This document shows, in pieces, positions 55,833 through 64,000 of a stretch of DNA of 64,000 nt. The translations under genes and the position numbers were made by a program. Source of the stretch: Acidovorax sp. SRB_14 (GTDB lineage: Bacteria; Pseudomonadota; Gammaproteobacteria; Burkholderiales; Burkholderiaceae_C). Every line of letters starts with the position of its first letter. Positions within the stretch are counted from its first letter, which is position 1. The notes under the pieces were generated by a model. It was given only the letters and a program-made list of their open reading frames with translations. It was not told the DNA's origin and did not search any database. The stretch lies in NCBI RefSeq assembly GCF_012932145.1, contig NZ_MWOK01000002.1:1-64000 (forward strand). Direction: 5' to 3'.

Positions 55833-55992
55833 CCGTCCCGCCGGCCCACACCGCTCCCGCCGCGCAGCAGCGCTCAGCAGTGTGGTTCTTATGACGTAAC
55901 CGCGGCCACCGCCGCACAGCAAACCACCACTGGCAGCCTTTGAAACCGCGGCAATCGTGCCGCTGTAAAACCTGTCCGTGGCAAGGAAATAC

Positions 55993-57678
55993 ATGTCTGA
56001 ATCTTTTGCCGCCCTTTTTGAAGAATCCTTGCAACGCACCGAAATGCGTCCGGGCGAGGTCATCACCGCCGAAGTCGTGCGCGTGGAGCACAACTTTGTC
56101 GTCGTGAACGCCGGCCTCAAGTCCGAGGCCTACGTGCCGTTGGAAGAGTTCAAGAACGACAAGGGCGAAGTCGAAGTCCAAGTGGGTGACTTTGTCTCCG
56201 TGGCCATCGGCTCCATCGAAAACGGCTATGGCGACACCATCCTGTCGCGCGACACGGCCAAGCGCCTGGCGTCGTGGATGAGCCTCGAAAAGGCCCTGGA
56301 ATCCGGCGAATTCGTCACCGGCACCACCAGCGGCAAGGTCAAGGGCGGCCTGACGGTGCTGGTCAACGGCATCCGCGCCTTCCTGCCCGGCTCGCTGATC
56401 GATACGCGTCCGATCAAGGATCTGACGCCGTACGAAAACAAGACCATGGAATTCAAGGTCATCAAGCTCGATCGCAAGCGCAACAACGTGGTGCTGAGCC
56501 GCCGCGCTGTGGTCGAAGCCTCGATGGGCGAAGAGCGCGCCAAGTTGATGGAGACCCTCAAGGAAGGCTCCATTGTCCAGGGCGTGGTCAAGAACATCAC
56601 CGAATACGGTGCATTCGTGGACCTGGGCGGCATCGATGGCTTGTTGCACATCACCGACATGGCATGGCGCCGTGTGCGCCACCCGAGCGAAGTGGTCACG
56701 GCTGGCCAGGAAATCATGGCCAAGATCCTCAAGTTCGACACTGAGAAGAACCGTGTCTCGCTGGGCCTCAAGCAGATGGGCGACGACCCATGGATGGGCG
56801 TGTCGCGCCGCTACCCCCAAAGCACGCGCCTGTTCGGCAAGATCACGAACATCGCCGACTACGGCGCGTTCGTCGAACTCGAGCCCGGCATTGAAGGCCT
56901 GGTGCACGTGTCCGAAATGGACTGGACGAACAAGAACATCGCTCCGTCCAAGCTCGTCACCCTCGGCGACGAAGTCGAAGTTATGGTCCTCGAGATCGAC
57001 GAAGACAAGCGCCGCATCAGCCTGGGCATGAAGCAGTGCAAGGCCAACCCCTGGCAAGAGTTCGCGCAGAACACCAAGCGCGGCGATCGCGTCAAGGGCC
57101 CGATCAAGTCGATCACCGACTTCGGCGTGTTCGTCGGTCTGGCTGCCGGCATCGACGGCCTGGTGCACCTGTCCGACCTGTCGTGGAACGAAACCGGCGA
57201 AGCCGCCGTGCGCAACTACAAGAAGGGCCAGGAAGTCGAAGCCCTGGTGCTGGCCGTGGACGTGGACCGCGAACGCATCTCGCTGGGTATCAAGCAACTT
57301 GACGGCGACCCGTTCACGACCTTCGTGACGGTGAACGACAAGGGCCAGATCGTGACCGGCAAGGTCAAGACCGTGGACGCCCGTGGCGCTGAAATCGACC
57401 TCGGCGAAGACATCGTGGGCTACCTGCGCGCTTCGGAAATCTCGCGCGACCGCGTCGAAGATGCCCGCAACGTGCTCAAGGAAGGCGACGAAGTCACGGC
57501 CGTGGTGGTCAACGTGGACCGCAAGACCCGCAACATCCAGCTGTCGATCAAGCAAAAGGACATGGCCGACGAGCAAGGCGCCATGGCCAGCCTGAGCCAG
57601 CAGTCGAGCCGCGAAAGCGCCGGCACGACCAGCCTGGGCGCCCTGCTGCGCGCCAAGCTGGACAATTCGGAAAAGTAA
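55993..57678 (+). CDS. rpsA: Ribosomal protein S1
   Basis: A 561-residue ribosomal S1 protein that holds mRNA at the 30S subunit. Six S1/OB repeats cover about 20-520; the second half shows repeated [20 protein letters not shown]-type blocks such as [20 protein letters not shown]. The ATG at 55993 has AAGGA 5 bases upstream; an upstream GTG would add five residues. It follows cmk in the order usual for proteobacteria, with a 160-base leader. Confidence 0.97.
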   Translation: MSESFAALFEESLQRTEMRPGEVITAEVVRVEHNFVVVNAGLKSEAYVPLEEFKNDKGEVEVQVGDFVSVAIGSIENGYGDTILSRDTAKRLASWMSLEKALESGEFVTGTTSGKVKGGLTVLVNGIRAFLPGSLIDTRPIKDLTPYENKTMEFKVIKLDRKRNNVVLSRRAVVEASMGEERAKLMETLKEGSIVQGVVKNITEYGAFVDLGGIDGLLHITDMAWRRVRHPSEVVTAGQEIMAKILKFDTEKNRVSLGLKQMGDDPWMGVSRRYPQSTRLFGKITNIADYGAFVELEPGIEGLVHVSEMDWTNKNIAPSKLVTLGDEVEVMVLEIDEDKRRISLGMKQCKANPWQEFAQNTKRGDRVKGPIKSITDFGVFVGLAAGIDGLVHLSDLSWNETGEAAVRNYKKGQEVEALVLAVDVDRERISLGIKQLDGDPFTTFVTVNDKGQIVTGKVKTVDARGAEIDLGEDIVGYLRASEISRDRVEDARNVLKEGDEVTAVVVNVDRKTRNIQLSIKQKDMADEQGAMASLSQQSSRESAGTTSLGALLRAKLDNSEK

Positions 57679-57698
57679 AACTTGACCGTTTGACCATT

Positions 57699-57731
57699 GG
57701 CCGGTCGGGTGCGCACAGCGCCCGCCCGGCC
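57699..57731 (+). terminator. GC-rich hairpin between rpsA and ihfB
   Basis: GGCCGGTCGGGTGCGC pairs with GCGCCCGCCCGGCC around a tiny loop, followed by ATTTTC. The T-run is short, so it may attenuate rather than fully stop transcription into ihfB. Confidence 0.5.
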
Positions 57732-57751
57732 ATTTTCATGAGACCCTGCCC

Positions 57752-58072
57752 ATGACCCGATCCGATCTCGTCGAAGAACTGGCCGCCCGGTTCAGCCAGC
57801 TCACGCACCGCGACGCCGAGTACGCCGTCAAAACCCTGCTGGACGCCGTGGGTGAAGCACTGGTGCGCGGGCACCGCATCGAGATCCGGGGCTTCGGCAG
57901 TTTCTCGGTCAACCACCGCCCTCCGCGCATGGGCCGCAACCCGCGCAGCGGCGAGGCCGTGGCCATTCCCGCCAAGCGCGTACCCCACTTCAAACCGGGC
58001 AAAGCCCTGCGTGAAGCAGTGGACAAGCGCACCGCCGAGCTGGGCCTGGGTGGCCCTGCAACCAAGCCTTGA
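57752..58072 (+). CDS. ihfB: Integration host factor subunit beta
   Basis: A 106-residue HU/IHF-fold protein that bends DNA as a heterodimer with IhfA. Start is [17 protein letters not shown]; the DNA-binding arm reads [20 protein letters not shown] with the conserved proline. Position directly after rpsA is the standard place of ihfB. Confidence 0.96.
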   Translation: MTRSDLVEELAARFSQLTHRDAEYAVKTLLDAVGEALVRGHRIEIRGFGSFSVNHRPPRMGRNPRSGEAVAIPAKRVPHFKPGKALREAVDKRTAELGLGGPATKP

Positions 58073-58126
58073 CGCTGCCCGGCAGCCAATGGCGTTGCTA
58101 GAATCTCCCCGTCACAAAGGGGATGC

Positions 58127-58432
58127 ATGAAATACCTCCTGTGGCTGCTCAAGGCAGCCATTTTTTTTACCCTGTTTGCCTTCGCGCTCAACAACCAGCA
58201 GGACGCCACGGTGCATTTTTTCTTTGGCACCCAATGGCGCGCGCCGCTGGTGCTGGTGGTGCTGAGCGCTTTCACCTGTGGCGTGGCCGTGGGTGTGCTC
58301 GGTATGGTGCCGCGCTGGTGGCGCCACCGCAGTGCGGCGCGCCGCACGCACGCCACGCTGCAGCCCACGCCCGCCCCGCTCACCGCCGCACCTTCACCTC
58401 CCGCCGAGCCGCAGCCGCCCCATGGAATTTGA
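58127..58432 (+). CDS. lapA: LapA-domain membrane protein
   Basis: A 101-residue protein with two membrane helices (about 5-22 and 42-63) separated by NNQQDATVHFFFGTQWRAPL, the LapA (DUF1049) pattern, and a basic, Pro-rich tail. LapA acts with LapB in tuning lipopolysaccharide synthesis. It overlaps lapB by 11 bases, and a possible -10 TAGAAT lies upstream. Confidence 0.85.
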   Translation: MKYLLWLLKAAIFFTLFAFALNNQQDATVHFFFGTQWRAPLVLVVLSAFTCGVAVGVLGMVPRWWRHRSAARRTHATLQPTPAPLTAAPSPPAEPQPPHGI

Positions 58433-59579
58433 CCTGACCTGGATTTTGTTGGGACTGCCTGTGGCGTTCCTGCTCGGCTGGCTGGCGTCGCGCCTGGACC
58501 TGCGCCAGCTGCGCGCCGAAAACCGGCGCGTTCCCAAGGCGTATTTCAAGGGACTGAACTTTCTGCTCAACGAGCAGCAGGACAAGGCGATCGACTCCTT
58601 CATCGAAGCGGTGCAGAACGATCCGGACACCTCGGAGCTGCACTTTGCGCTGGGCAACCTGTTTCGGCGCCGCGGTGAGTACGACCGCGCCGTGCGCGTG
58701 CATGAGCACCTGCTGTCGCGCGGAGACCTGAGCCGCACCGACCGAGAGCGCGCGCAGCATGCCCTGGCGCTCGATTTTCTCAAGGCCGGGCTGCTCGACC
58801 GCGCCGAGGATGCGCTGGCGCGGCTGGAAGGAACGCCCTTCGAGGGCGAGTCGCGCCTGGCGCTGCTGGCCATTTACGAGCGCTCGCGCGACTGGCCGCG
58901 CGCTGCCGCGATCACCGAGAAAATGCAGGCTGCACACCAGGGAGACTTCAGCACCCGCCAGGCCCACTACCTGTGCGAGCAGGCGCTGGGCTCGATGGCC
59001 CAAGGCGACCTGCCGGCGGCCCAGGCACGCCTGGAGCAGGCCGCCCATGTGGCGCCGCAGGCACCGCGCCCCCGCATGGAGCTGGCCAAGCTGCAGCAGC
59101 AGCGGGGGCAGCCGGGCGCAGCCGTCGCCACGCTGATGCAGATGGGCGCGGCCACGCCCGCTGCGCTGCCCCTGGCGGCCGCGTTGCTGGTGGAAGCCGG
59201 GCGTGCCGCCAACATGGCGGCGCAGGTGATGGCGCTGCTGCAACAGCATTACGACAACGCGCCTTCGCTGGACGTGCTCGAAGGCATCGTGGCCCTCGAG
59301 AATGCCGGCGCGCAGGAATCCGCCGCAGGGCGGCACTGGTATCTGCGCCACCTCGAACGCGAGCCTTCGCTGGTCGCCGCCGCCAAGTGGTTGGCCGGAG
59401 AGACGCTCGAGCATGAGCAGTTCCACCCGCAAGTCCAGCGCGCCCTCGACCGGGCCAGTTCGCCCTTGACGCGCTACCGCTGTGCTGCTTGCGGCTTTGA
59501 AGCTCGCCAGCACTTCTGGCAATGTCCGGGCTGCCAGACCTGGGACAGCTACCCTGCCCGCCGCGTGGAAGAGCTATAG
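58422..59579 (+). CDS. lapB: LapB, lipopolysaccharide assembly TPR protein
   Basis: A 385-residue protein with an N-terminal membrane helix (about 7-23), a run of TPR helices, and a C-terminal rubredoxin-like zinc knuckle with CAACG and CPGC. LapB guides FtsH to degrade LpxC and limits lipopolysaccharide synthesis. The ATG at 58422 is inside lapA; the longer upstream frame is not real. Confidence 0.92.
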   Translation: MEFDLTWILLGLPVAFLLGWLASRLDLRQLRAENRRVPKAYFKGLNFLLNEQQDKAIDSFIEAVQNDPDTSELHFALGNLFRRRGEYDRAVRVHEHLLSRGDLSRTDRERAQHALALDFLKAGLLDRAEDALARLEGTPFEGESRLALLAIYERSRDWPRAAAITEKMQAAHQGDFSTRQAHYLCEQALGSMAQGDLPAAQARLEQAAHVAPQAPRPRMELAKLQQQRGQPGAAVATLMQMGAATPAALPLAAALLVEAGRAANMAAQVMALLQQHYDNAPSLDVLEGIVALENAGAQESAAGRHWYLRHLEREPSLVAAAKWLAGETLEHEQFHPQVQRALDRASSPLTRYRCAACGFEARQHFWQCPGCQTWDSYPARRVEEL

Positions 59580-59678
59580 CGAAGCCAGGGCCGTTCGCTC
59601 CGCCGGGTCAACGCCCGGCCCGAGCCGGCCGTTAGGGAAGGCGCAGCGGCTCTTCGCTGCGCACCCAGGAGATTTGCC

Positions 59679-60161
59679 ATGCTGAAGAAAATCTTGATGC
59701 TCATCGCCATGCTGTATGCCGCCGCCGCGTTTGCGGCAGTCGACGTCAACAAGGCCACTCCCGCCGAGCTCGATGGCATCAAGGGCATTGGCCCGGCCAT
59801 TTCCAGCAAAATCATCGATGAACGCAAAAAAGGCGACTTCAAGGACTGGAACGACTTCATTGGACGCGTCAATGGCGTGGGCGAAAAGTCGGCTGCGCGG
59901 TTTTCCGCCGAAGGCCTGACGGTCAACGGCAGCAGCTACAGCGGCGCGCCATCCAAGAAGGCCGAAGACAAGAAGGCCCAGCCCATGAAGGCACCGGCCG
60001 AAAAGGCAGCCCCGGGTGCAGCCGCCGCTCCGCAAACATCCGGTGCCGCTGCCACGCCAGCCTCGGATGCCAAGGCCACGCAAAAATCCAGCGCTGCCCC
60101 CAAAGAGGGCAGGCCTTCGGCCACCGCACCTGCCAGCGGGGCGAGCGCGCCACAGAGATAA
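59679..60161 (+). CDS. ComEA-family helix-hairpin-helix protein
   Basis: A 160-residue protein with a signal peptide or membrane anchor cleaved near AAAFA-AVDV (about residue 19). One ComEA-type HhH domain follows: VNKATPAELDGIKGIGPAIS and GRVNGVGEKSAARF. The C-terminal 75 residues are a low-complexity Lys/Ala/Pro tail. Such proteins bind DNA in the periplasm; whether this one serves natural transformation is not shown. A terminator follows. Confidence 0.85.
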   Translation: MLKKILMLIAMLYAAAAFAAVDVNKATPAELDGIKGIGPAISSKIIDERKKGDFKDWNDFIGRVNGVGEKSAARFSAEGLTVNGSSYSGAPSKKAEDKKAQPMKAPAEKAAPGAAAAPQTSGAAATPASDAKATQKSSAAPKEGRPSATAPASGASAPQR

Positions 60162-60180
60162 GCGCCAAGGCCCAGGACGC

Positions 60181-60203
60181 AACCCGCTTCGGCGGGTTTT
60201 TTA
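60181..60203 (+). terminator. Rho-independent terminator after the ComEA-like gene
   Basis: AACCCGC, loop TTCG, GCGGGTT, then a T-run. Confidence 0.9.
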
Positions 60204-60284
60204 TTGCGTGCCGCTGGCGCCATCGCCAAGCCGGTGCCCGCAAGCGCCTGCACCTCCGGCGCCTGCCCGTAAAATTGTCCGCGC

Positions 60285-63215
60285 ATGCCTTTGTCCACAC
60301 TCGTCATCCTCCCCTTCATCGGCAGCCTGCTGGCTGCCTTGCTCCCGTCGAATGCCCGCAATACCGAGTCCACCCTGGCCGGCCTGATTGCGCTCGTGTG
60401 CTGTGGGCAGGCCGCGCTGTACTTCCCGCAGATCGCGGACGGCGGCGTGCTGCGCGAGGAGATTGCGTGGCTGCCGTCCCTGGGCCTGAACCTGGTGGTG
60501 CGCATGGACGGCTTCGCCTGGATGTTCTGCATGCTGGTCATGGGCATCGGGGCGCTGGTGGTGCTGTATGCGCGCTACTACATGTCGGCGGCCGACCCGG
60601 TGCCCCGGTTCTTTTCGTTCTTCCTGGCATTCATGGGCGCCATGGTCGGCGTGGTGCTGTCGGGCAACCTGATCCAGCTGGCCCTGTTCTGGGAGCTGAC
60701 CAGCCTGTTCTCGTTTCTGCTGATCGGCTACTGGCACCACCGCAAGGACGCCCGGCGCGGCGCGCGCATGGCGCTCACGGTCACTGGCACCGGCGGCCTG
60801 TGCATGCTGGCCGGGGTGTTGGTGCTGGGGCATATCGTGGGCAGCTATGACCTCGACCATGTGCTGGCCGCCGGTGCGCAGGTGCGCGGCCATGCGCTCT
60901 ACGGCACGGCCCTGGTGCTGATCCTGCTGGGTGCGCTGACCAAGAGCGCGCAATTTCCCTTCCATTTCTGGCTGCCCCACGCGATGGCCGCGCCGACACC
61001 AGTGTCGGCTTACCTGCACTCGGCCACCATGGTCAAGGCCGGTGTGTTTCTGCTGGCGCGCCTGTGGCCGGTGCTCAGCGGCACGGACGAATGGTTCTGG
61101 ATCGTGGGCGGCGCCGGGGCCTGCACGCTGCTGCTGGGCGGCTATGTCGCCATGTTCCAGCACGACCTCAAGGGGCTGCTGGCCTATTCGACGATTTCGC
61201 ATCTGGGCCTGATCACCCTGCTGCTGGGCCTGAACAGCCCGCTCGCCGCCGTGGCGGCGGTGTTCCACATCATGAACCACGCCACGTTCAAAGCCTCGCT
61301 CTTCATGGCGGTGGGCATCGTGGACCACGAAAGCGGCACCCGCGACATCCGCCGCCTGTCTGGCCTGCGCACCATGATGCCGGTGACCGCCACGCTGGCC
61401 ATGGTGGCCGCCGCCGCCATGGCGGGCGTGCCCCTGCTCAACGGCTTTCTCTCCAAGGAAATGTTCTTTGCGGAAACCGTCTTCCTCGAGGCAAGTCCTT
61501 TCCTGAACATGGCTTTGCCGCTGGTGGCGACGGTGGCGGGCATGTTCAGCGTGGCCTATTCGCTGCGCTTCACGATCGATGTCTTCTGGGGGCCACCTGC
61601 CACCGACCTGCCCCTGCAGCCGCACGAGCCGCCGCACTGGATGCGCGTGCCGGTGGAACTGCTGGTGTTCGGCTGCCTCGTGGTGGGCATCTTCCCTGCC
61701 TGGTCGGTCGGGCGGTTCCTCAACGCCGCCGCACGCCCGGTCGTCGGCGGCGGGCTGCCGGCCTTCGACCTGGCGGTCTGGCACGGCTTCAACACCCCGT
61801 TTGCGATGAGCCTGGTCGCGCTGCTGGGCGGTGCCCTCCTGTACCTGCTGCTGCGCTGGCAACGCGAAATGGGCCGCATCGACGCCGCGCCGGGGCTGCA
61901 GCGCTTTGACGGCAAACGGATCTTCGAGGCGCTGCTCGCCTCGCTGAGCCTGGCCGGTCGCAACGGCCGGCGCCTGCTGGGCACCCAGCGGCTGCAGTGG
62001 CAGATGCTATGGCTGGTGTGCGCATCGATGCTGGCGGCAGCCCTGCCTTTGTGGACGCGCGACCTGCACATTGGCGACCGTACCGCGCTGCCCATGTCGT
62101 GGGCCTTCGTGCTGCTGTGGGGCGTGGGCATGGCCTGCGCCGTCGCGGCGGCGTGGCAGGCCAAATACCACCGGCTCGCGGCGCTCACGCTCATGGGCGG
62201 CGCCGGCCTGTGCACCTGCGTCACCTTCCTGTGGTTTTCGGCGCCCGACCTGGCGCTGACCCAGCTGGCGGTCGAGATCGTGACCACGGTGCTGATCCTG
62301 CTGGGCCTGCGCTGGCTGCCCAAGCGCGAGGAGGACCTGCGCGCCGCCGCCACGCCGACGGCACAGCGCCGCGCCCAGTGGCGCCGCCTGCGCGACCTGG
62401 TCCTGTCGCTGGCCGCGGGCGGCGGCATGGCCGTGCTGTCTTTTGCCATGCTGAGCCGGCCGTTTCCGCAAAGCACGTCGACCTTCTTCCTGGAGCATGC
62501 GCTGAGCCAGGGCGGCGGCACCAACGTGGTCAACGTCATGCTGGTCGACTTCCGGGGTTTCGACACCTTTGGCGAAATCGTGGTGCTGGGCGTCGTGGCG
62601 CTGACGATCTACGCCCTGCTGCGGCGCTTCCGCCCGGCCCCCGAGATCATGGACCTGCCGGCGCAGCAGCGCGCGGTGCCGGCCGACCTGGTTACCGACC
62701 TGATCAACCCGCGCCTGGCGGTGGACACCGCCGTGGGCTACCTCATGGTGCCCGCCGTGCTGGTGCGCCTGCTGCTGCCGTTCGCGGTGCTGATCGCCAT
62801 CTACCTGTTCCTGCGTGGGCACAACCAGCCCGGCGGCGGGTTCGTGGCAGGGCTGGTGTTTTCGATTGCGTTGCTGCTGCAGTACATCGTCTCGGGCACC
62901 CAGTGGGTCGAGGCGCACCTGCCGCTGGCGCCGCGGCGCTGGATGGCGGTGGGCCTGCTGTGCGCGCTGGCCACCGGCCTGGGCTCCATCGCGCTGGGCT
63001 ATCCGTTCATGACCACGCACACGGCGCACCTCACGCTGCCGGTGCTCGGAGAAATCCACCTGGCCAGCGCCACGTTCTTTGACCTTGGCGTGTTCAGCCT
63101 TGTCGTGGGCGCAACCATGGTGATCCTGACCTCGATTGCCCACCAGTCGGTGCGCGGCCACCGCTTCCACGCGCGCCTGGCCGAAGAGGCCGTTGCTGAA
63201 CAAGGGGGCGCGTGA
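60285..63215 (+). CDS. mrpA: Mrp cation/proton antiporter subunit A, fused A-B type
   Basis: A 976-residue membrane protein, NuoL-like in its first 500 residues, with LALFWELTSLFSFLLIGYW, LLGALTKSAQFPFHFWLPHA and HDLKGLLAYSTISHLGLI. The middle carries the MrpA-specific C-terminal region (DUF4040-like, DLALTQLAVEIVTTVLILLG). The last 160 residues resemble MrpB (GHNQPGGGFVAGLVFSIALL), so A and B are fused, as in PhaAB of rhizobia and many betaproteobacteria. It exports Na+ or K+ in exchange for protons as part of a six-to-seven subunit complex. Confidence 0.93.
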   Translation: MPLSTLVILPFIGSLLAALLPSNARNTESTLAGLIALVCCGQAALYFPQIADGGVLREEIAWLPSLGLNLVVRMDGFAWMFCMLVMGIGALVVLYARYYMSAADPVPRFFSFFLAFMGAMVGVVLSGNLIQLALFWELTSLFSFLLIGYWHHRKDARRGARMALTVTGTGGLCMLAGVLVLGHIVGSYDLDHVLAAGAQVRGHALYGTALVLILLGALTKSAQFPFHFWLPHAMAAPTPVSAYLHSATMVKAGVFLLARLWPVLSGTDEWFWIVGGAGACTLLLGGYVAMFQHDLKGLLAYSTISHLGLITLLLGLNSPLAAVAAVFHIMNHATFKASLFMAVGIVDHESGTRDIRRLSGLRTMMPVTATLAMVAAAAMAGVPLLNGFLSKEMFFAETVFLEASPFLNMALPLVATVAGMFSVAYSLRFTIDVFWGPPATDLPLQPHEPPHWMRVPVELLVFGCLVVGIFPAWSVGRFLNAAARPVVGGGLPAFDLAVWHGFNTPFAMSLVALLGGALLYLLLRWQREMGRIDAAPGLQRFDGKRIFEALLASLSLAGRNGRRLLGTQRLQWQMLWLVCASMLAAALPLWTRDLHIGDRTALPMSWAFVLLWGVGMACAVAAAWQAKYHRLAALTLMGGAGLCTCVTFLWFSAPDLALTQLAVEIVTTVLILLGLRWLPKREEDLRAAATPTAQRRAQWRRLRDLVLSLAAGGGMAVLSFAMLSRPFPQSTSTFFLEHALSQGGGTNVVNVMLVDFRGFDTFGEIVVLGVVALTIYALLRRFRPAPEIMDLPAQQRAVPADLVTDLINPRLAVDTAVGYLMVPAVLVRLLLPFAVLIAIYLFLRGHNQPGGGFVAGLVFSIALLLQYIVSGTQWVEAHLPLAPRRWMAVGLLCALATGLGSIALGYPFMTTHTAHLTLPVLGEIHLASATFFDLGVFSLVVGATMVILTSIAHQSVRGHRFHARLAEEAVAEQGGA

Positions 63216-63580
63216 TGGAAATAGTGCTGGCATTGGCCATTGGCGTGTTGACGGGCTCGGGAGTGTGGCTGCTGCTGCGCCCGCGCACCTTCCAGGTCAT
63301 CATGGGCCTGGCGCTGCTGTCGTATGCGGTCAACCTGTTCATCTTCAGCATGGGGCGCCTGGGCCTGGCGATCGGCAAGGCGCCGGTGCTGCAGCCGGGC
63401 CTGGAGCAAGACCTGGCCCACTATGCCGACCCGCTGCCCCAGGCACTGGTGCTCACCGCCATCGTCATCGGCTTTGCCATGACGGCGCTGTTCCTGGTGG
63501 TGCTGCTGGCCTCGCGCGGGCTCTCGGGCACCGACCACGTGGACGGCAATGAAGCCGAAGAACTGCGGGAGCCCTCGTGA
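63212..63580 (+). CDS. mrpC: Mrp antiporter subunit C
   Basis: A 122-residue NuoK-like subunit with three membrane helices, including LRPRTFQVIMGLALLSYAVN and the C-terminal DPLPQALVLTAIVIGFAM, both typical of MrpC. It overlaps mrpA and mrpD by 4 bases each. Confidence 0.94.
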   Translation: MMEIVLALAIGVLTGSGVWLLLRPRTFQVIMGLALLSYAVNLFIFSMGRLGLAIGKAPVLQPGLEQDLAHYADPLPQALVLTAIVIGFAMTALFLVVLLASRGLSGTDHVDGNEAEELREPS

Positions 63581-64000
63581 CCGATTTCACCGCGGCAGCC
63601 ATGCCGCACCTCATGCTCGCCCCCGTGGTGCTGCCCCTGTTCACCGCCGCGCTGATGCTGCTGCTGCGCGAGGAGAAGCAGCGCCTCAAGCTCGCGCTGA
63701 ACCTCGGCTCGACCCTGATCGGCCTGGGCGTGGCCGTGGCCCTGCTGCTCTGGACCCACCAACGCGGCGCCCCCGCCACCATGGGCATCTACCTGCCCGG
63801 CAACTGGCCTGCGCCGTTCGGCATCGTGCTGGCGCTGGACCGGCTGTCGGCGCTGATGCTGGTCCTCACCAGCGTGCTCGGCCTGGCATCGGTCCTGTTT
63901 GCCAGCGCGCGCTGGCACCGCGCCGGCGTGCACTACCACCCGCTGTTCCAGTTCCAGCTCATGGGCCTGGCCGGCGCTTTTCTCACGGCCGACCTGTTCA
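63577..64000 (+). CDS. mrpD: Mrp antiporter subunit D (3' end outside window)
   Basis: The first 141 residues of MrpD, a NuoN/NuoM-like antiporter subunit. LAPVVLPLFTAALMLLLREE begins the protein and LALDRLSALMLVLTSVLGLA follows. The GTG at 63577 overlaps the mrpC stop by 4 bases, which supports it over a downstream ATG. The gene is cut by the window edge; mrpE, F and G are expected beyond. Confidence 0.92.
   Translation, partial: MTDFTAAAMPHLMLAPVVLPLFTAALMLLLREEKQRLKLALNLGSTLIGLGVAVALLLWTHQRGAPATMGIYLPGNWPAPFGIVLALDRLSALMLVLTSVLGLASVLFASARWHRAGVHYHPLFQFQLMGLAGAFLTADLF

Noticed and set aside
55768-57576. 602-residue frame opposite rpsA
   Set aside because: Antisense shadow of the repeated S1 domains, no independent support.

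Overview
The window looks like the chromosome of a high-GC betaproteobacterium of the order Burkholderiales, most likely family Comamonadaceae (Acidovorax/Hydrogenophaga-like). Grounds: the block gyrA-serC-pheA-tyrA-aroA/cmk-rpsA-ihfB-lapA-lapB with a fused aroA-cmk; a tmRNA whose tag reads ANDERFALAA; a SufU/SufT-type Fe-S operon; and a dispersed short repeat with core ATAGC..CAGCGCTT..AAGCGCT. The genus is inferred.

Layout. 1-3.3 kb: 3' end of a suf operon (sufD partial, sufS, sufU, sufT). 3.35-7.8 kb: an NnrS membrane protein with a candidate NsrR (nitric oxide) operator, then divergent soluble (ppa) and membrane (hppA) pyrophosphatases. 8.0-12.8 kb: an accessory stretch with scattered small genes (DoxX-like, GFA-like, DUF1428, cupin) around a decayed integron. 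The integron has an internally deleted intI with a LexA box, an attI-like boundary, one complete cassette carrying a MazF/PemK-like toxin, and its attC. Beside it lies a second tyrosine-recombinase remnant. 12.9-18.4 kb: hrpA and argA.

18.6-27 kb: an amino-acid utilisation operon (ridA, dadA-like dehydrogenase, Asp/Glu-racemase-family enzyme, livK-H-M-G-F, second livK-like gene). 27.4-30.4 kb: an inserted, less GC-rich two-gene SIR2-HerA anti-phage defence module. 30.5-36.2 kb: dapA, a large fused indolepyruvate ferredoxin oxidoreductase, and a divergent FCD-type GntR regulator. The promoter of the oxidoreductase and that of ridA share the same -35/-10 layout and an 11-base motif over the -10. 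This suggests one GntR-controlled regulon for amino acid uptake, deamination to 2-oxoacids, and oxidative decarboxylation to acyl-CoA.

36.3-42.5 kb: trhO, a GST-like gene, dsbB, and the sulfate transporter sbp-cysT-cysW-cysA. 42.7-47.7 kb: an M14 peptidase lipoprotein, tRNA-Arg(TCT), ssrA, gph, ubiG and an OmpA-family gene. 47.9-59.6 kb: gyrA, the serine/aromatic amino acid block, rpsA, ihfB and lapAB. 59.7-64 kb: a ComEA-like gene and the start of an Mrp cation/proton antiporter operon, cut by the window end in mrpD.
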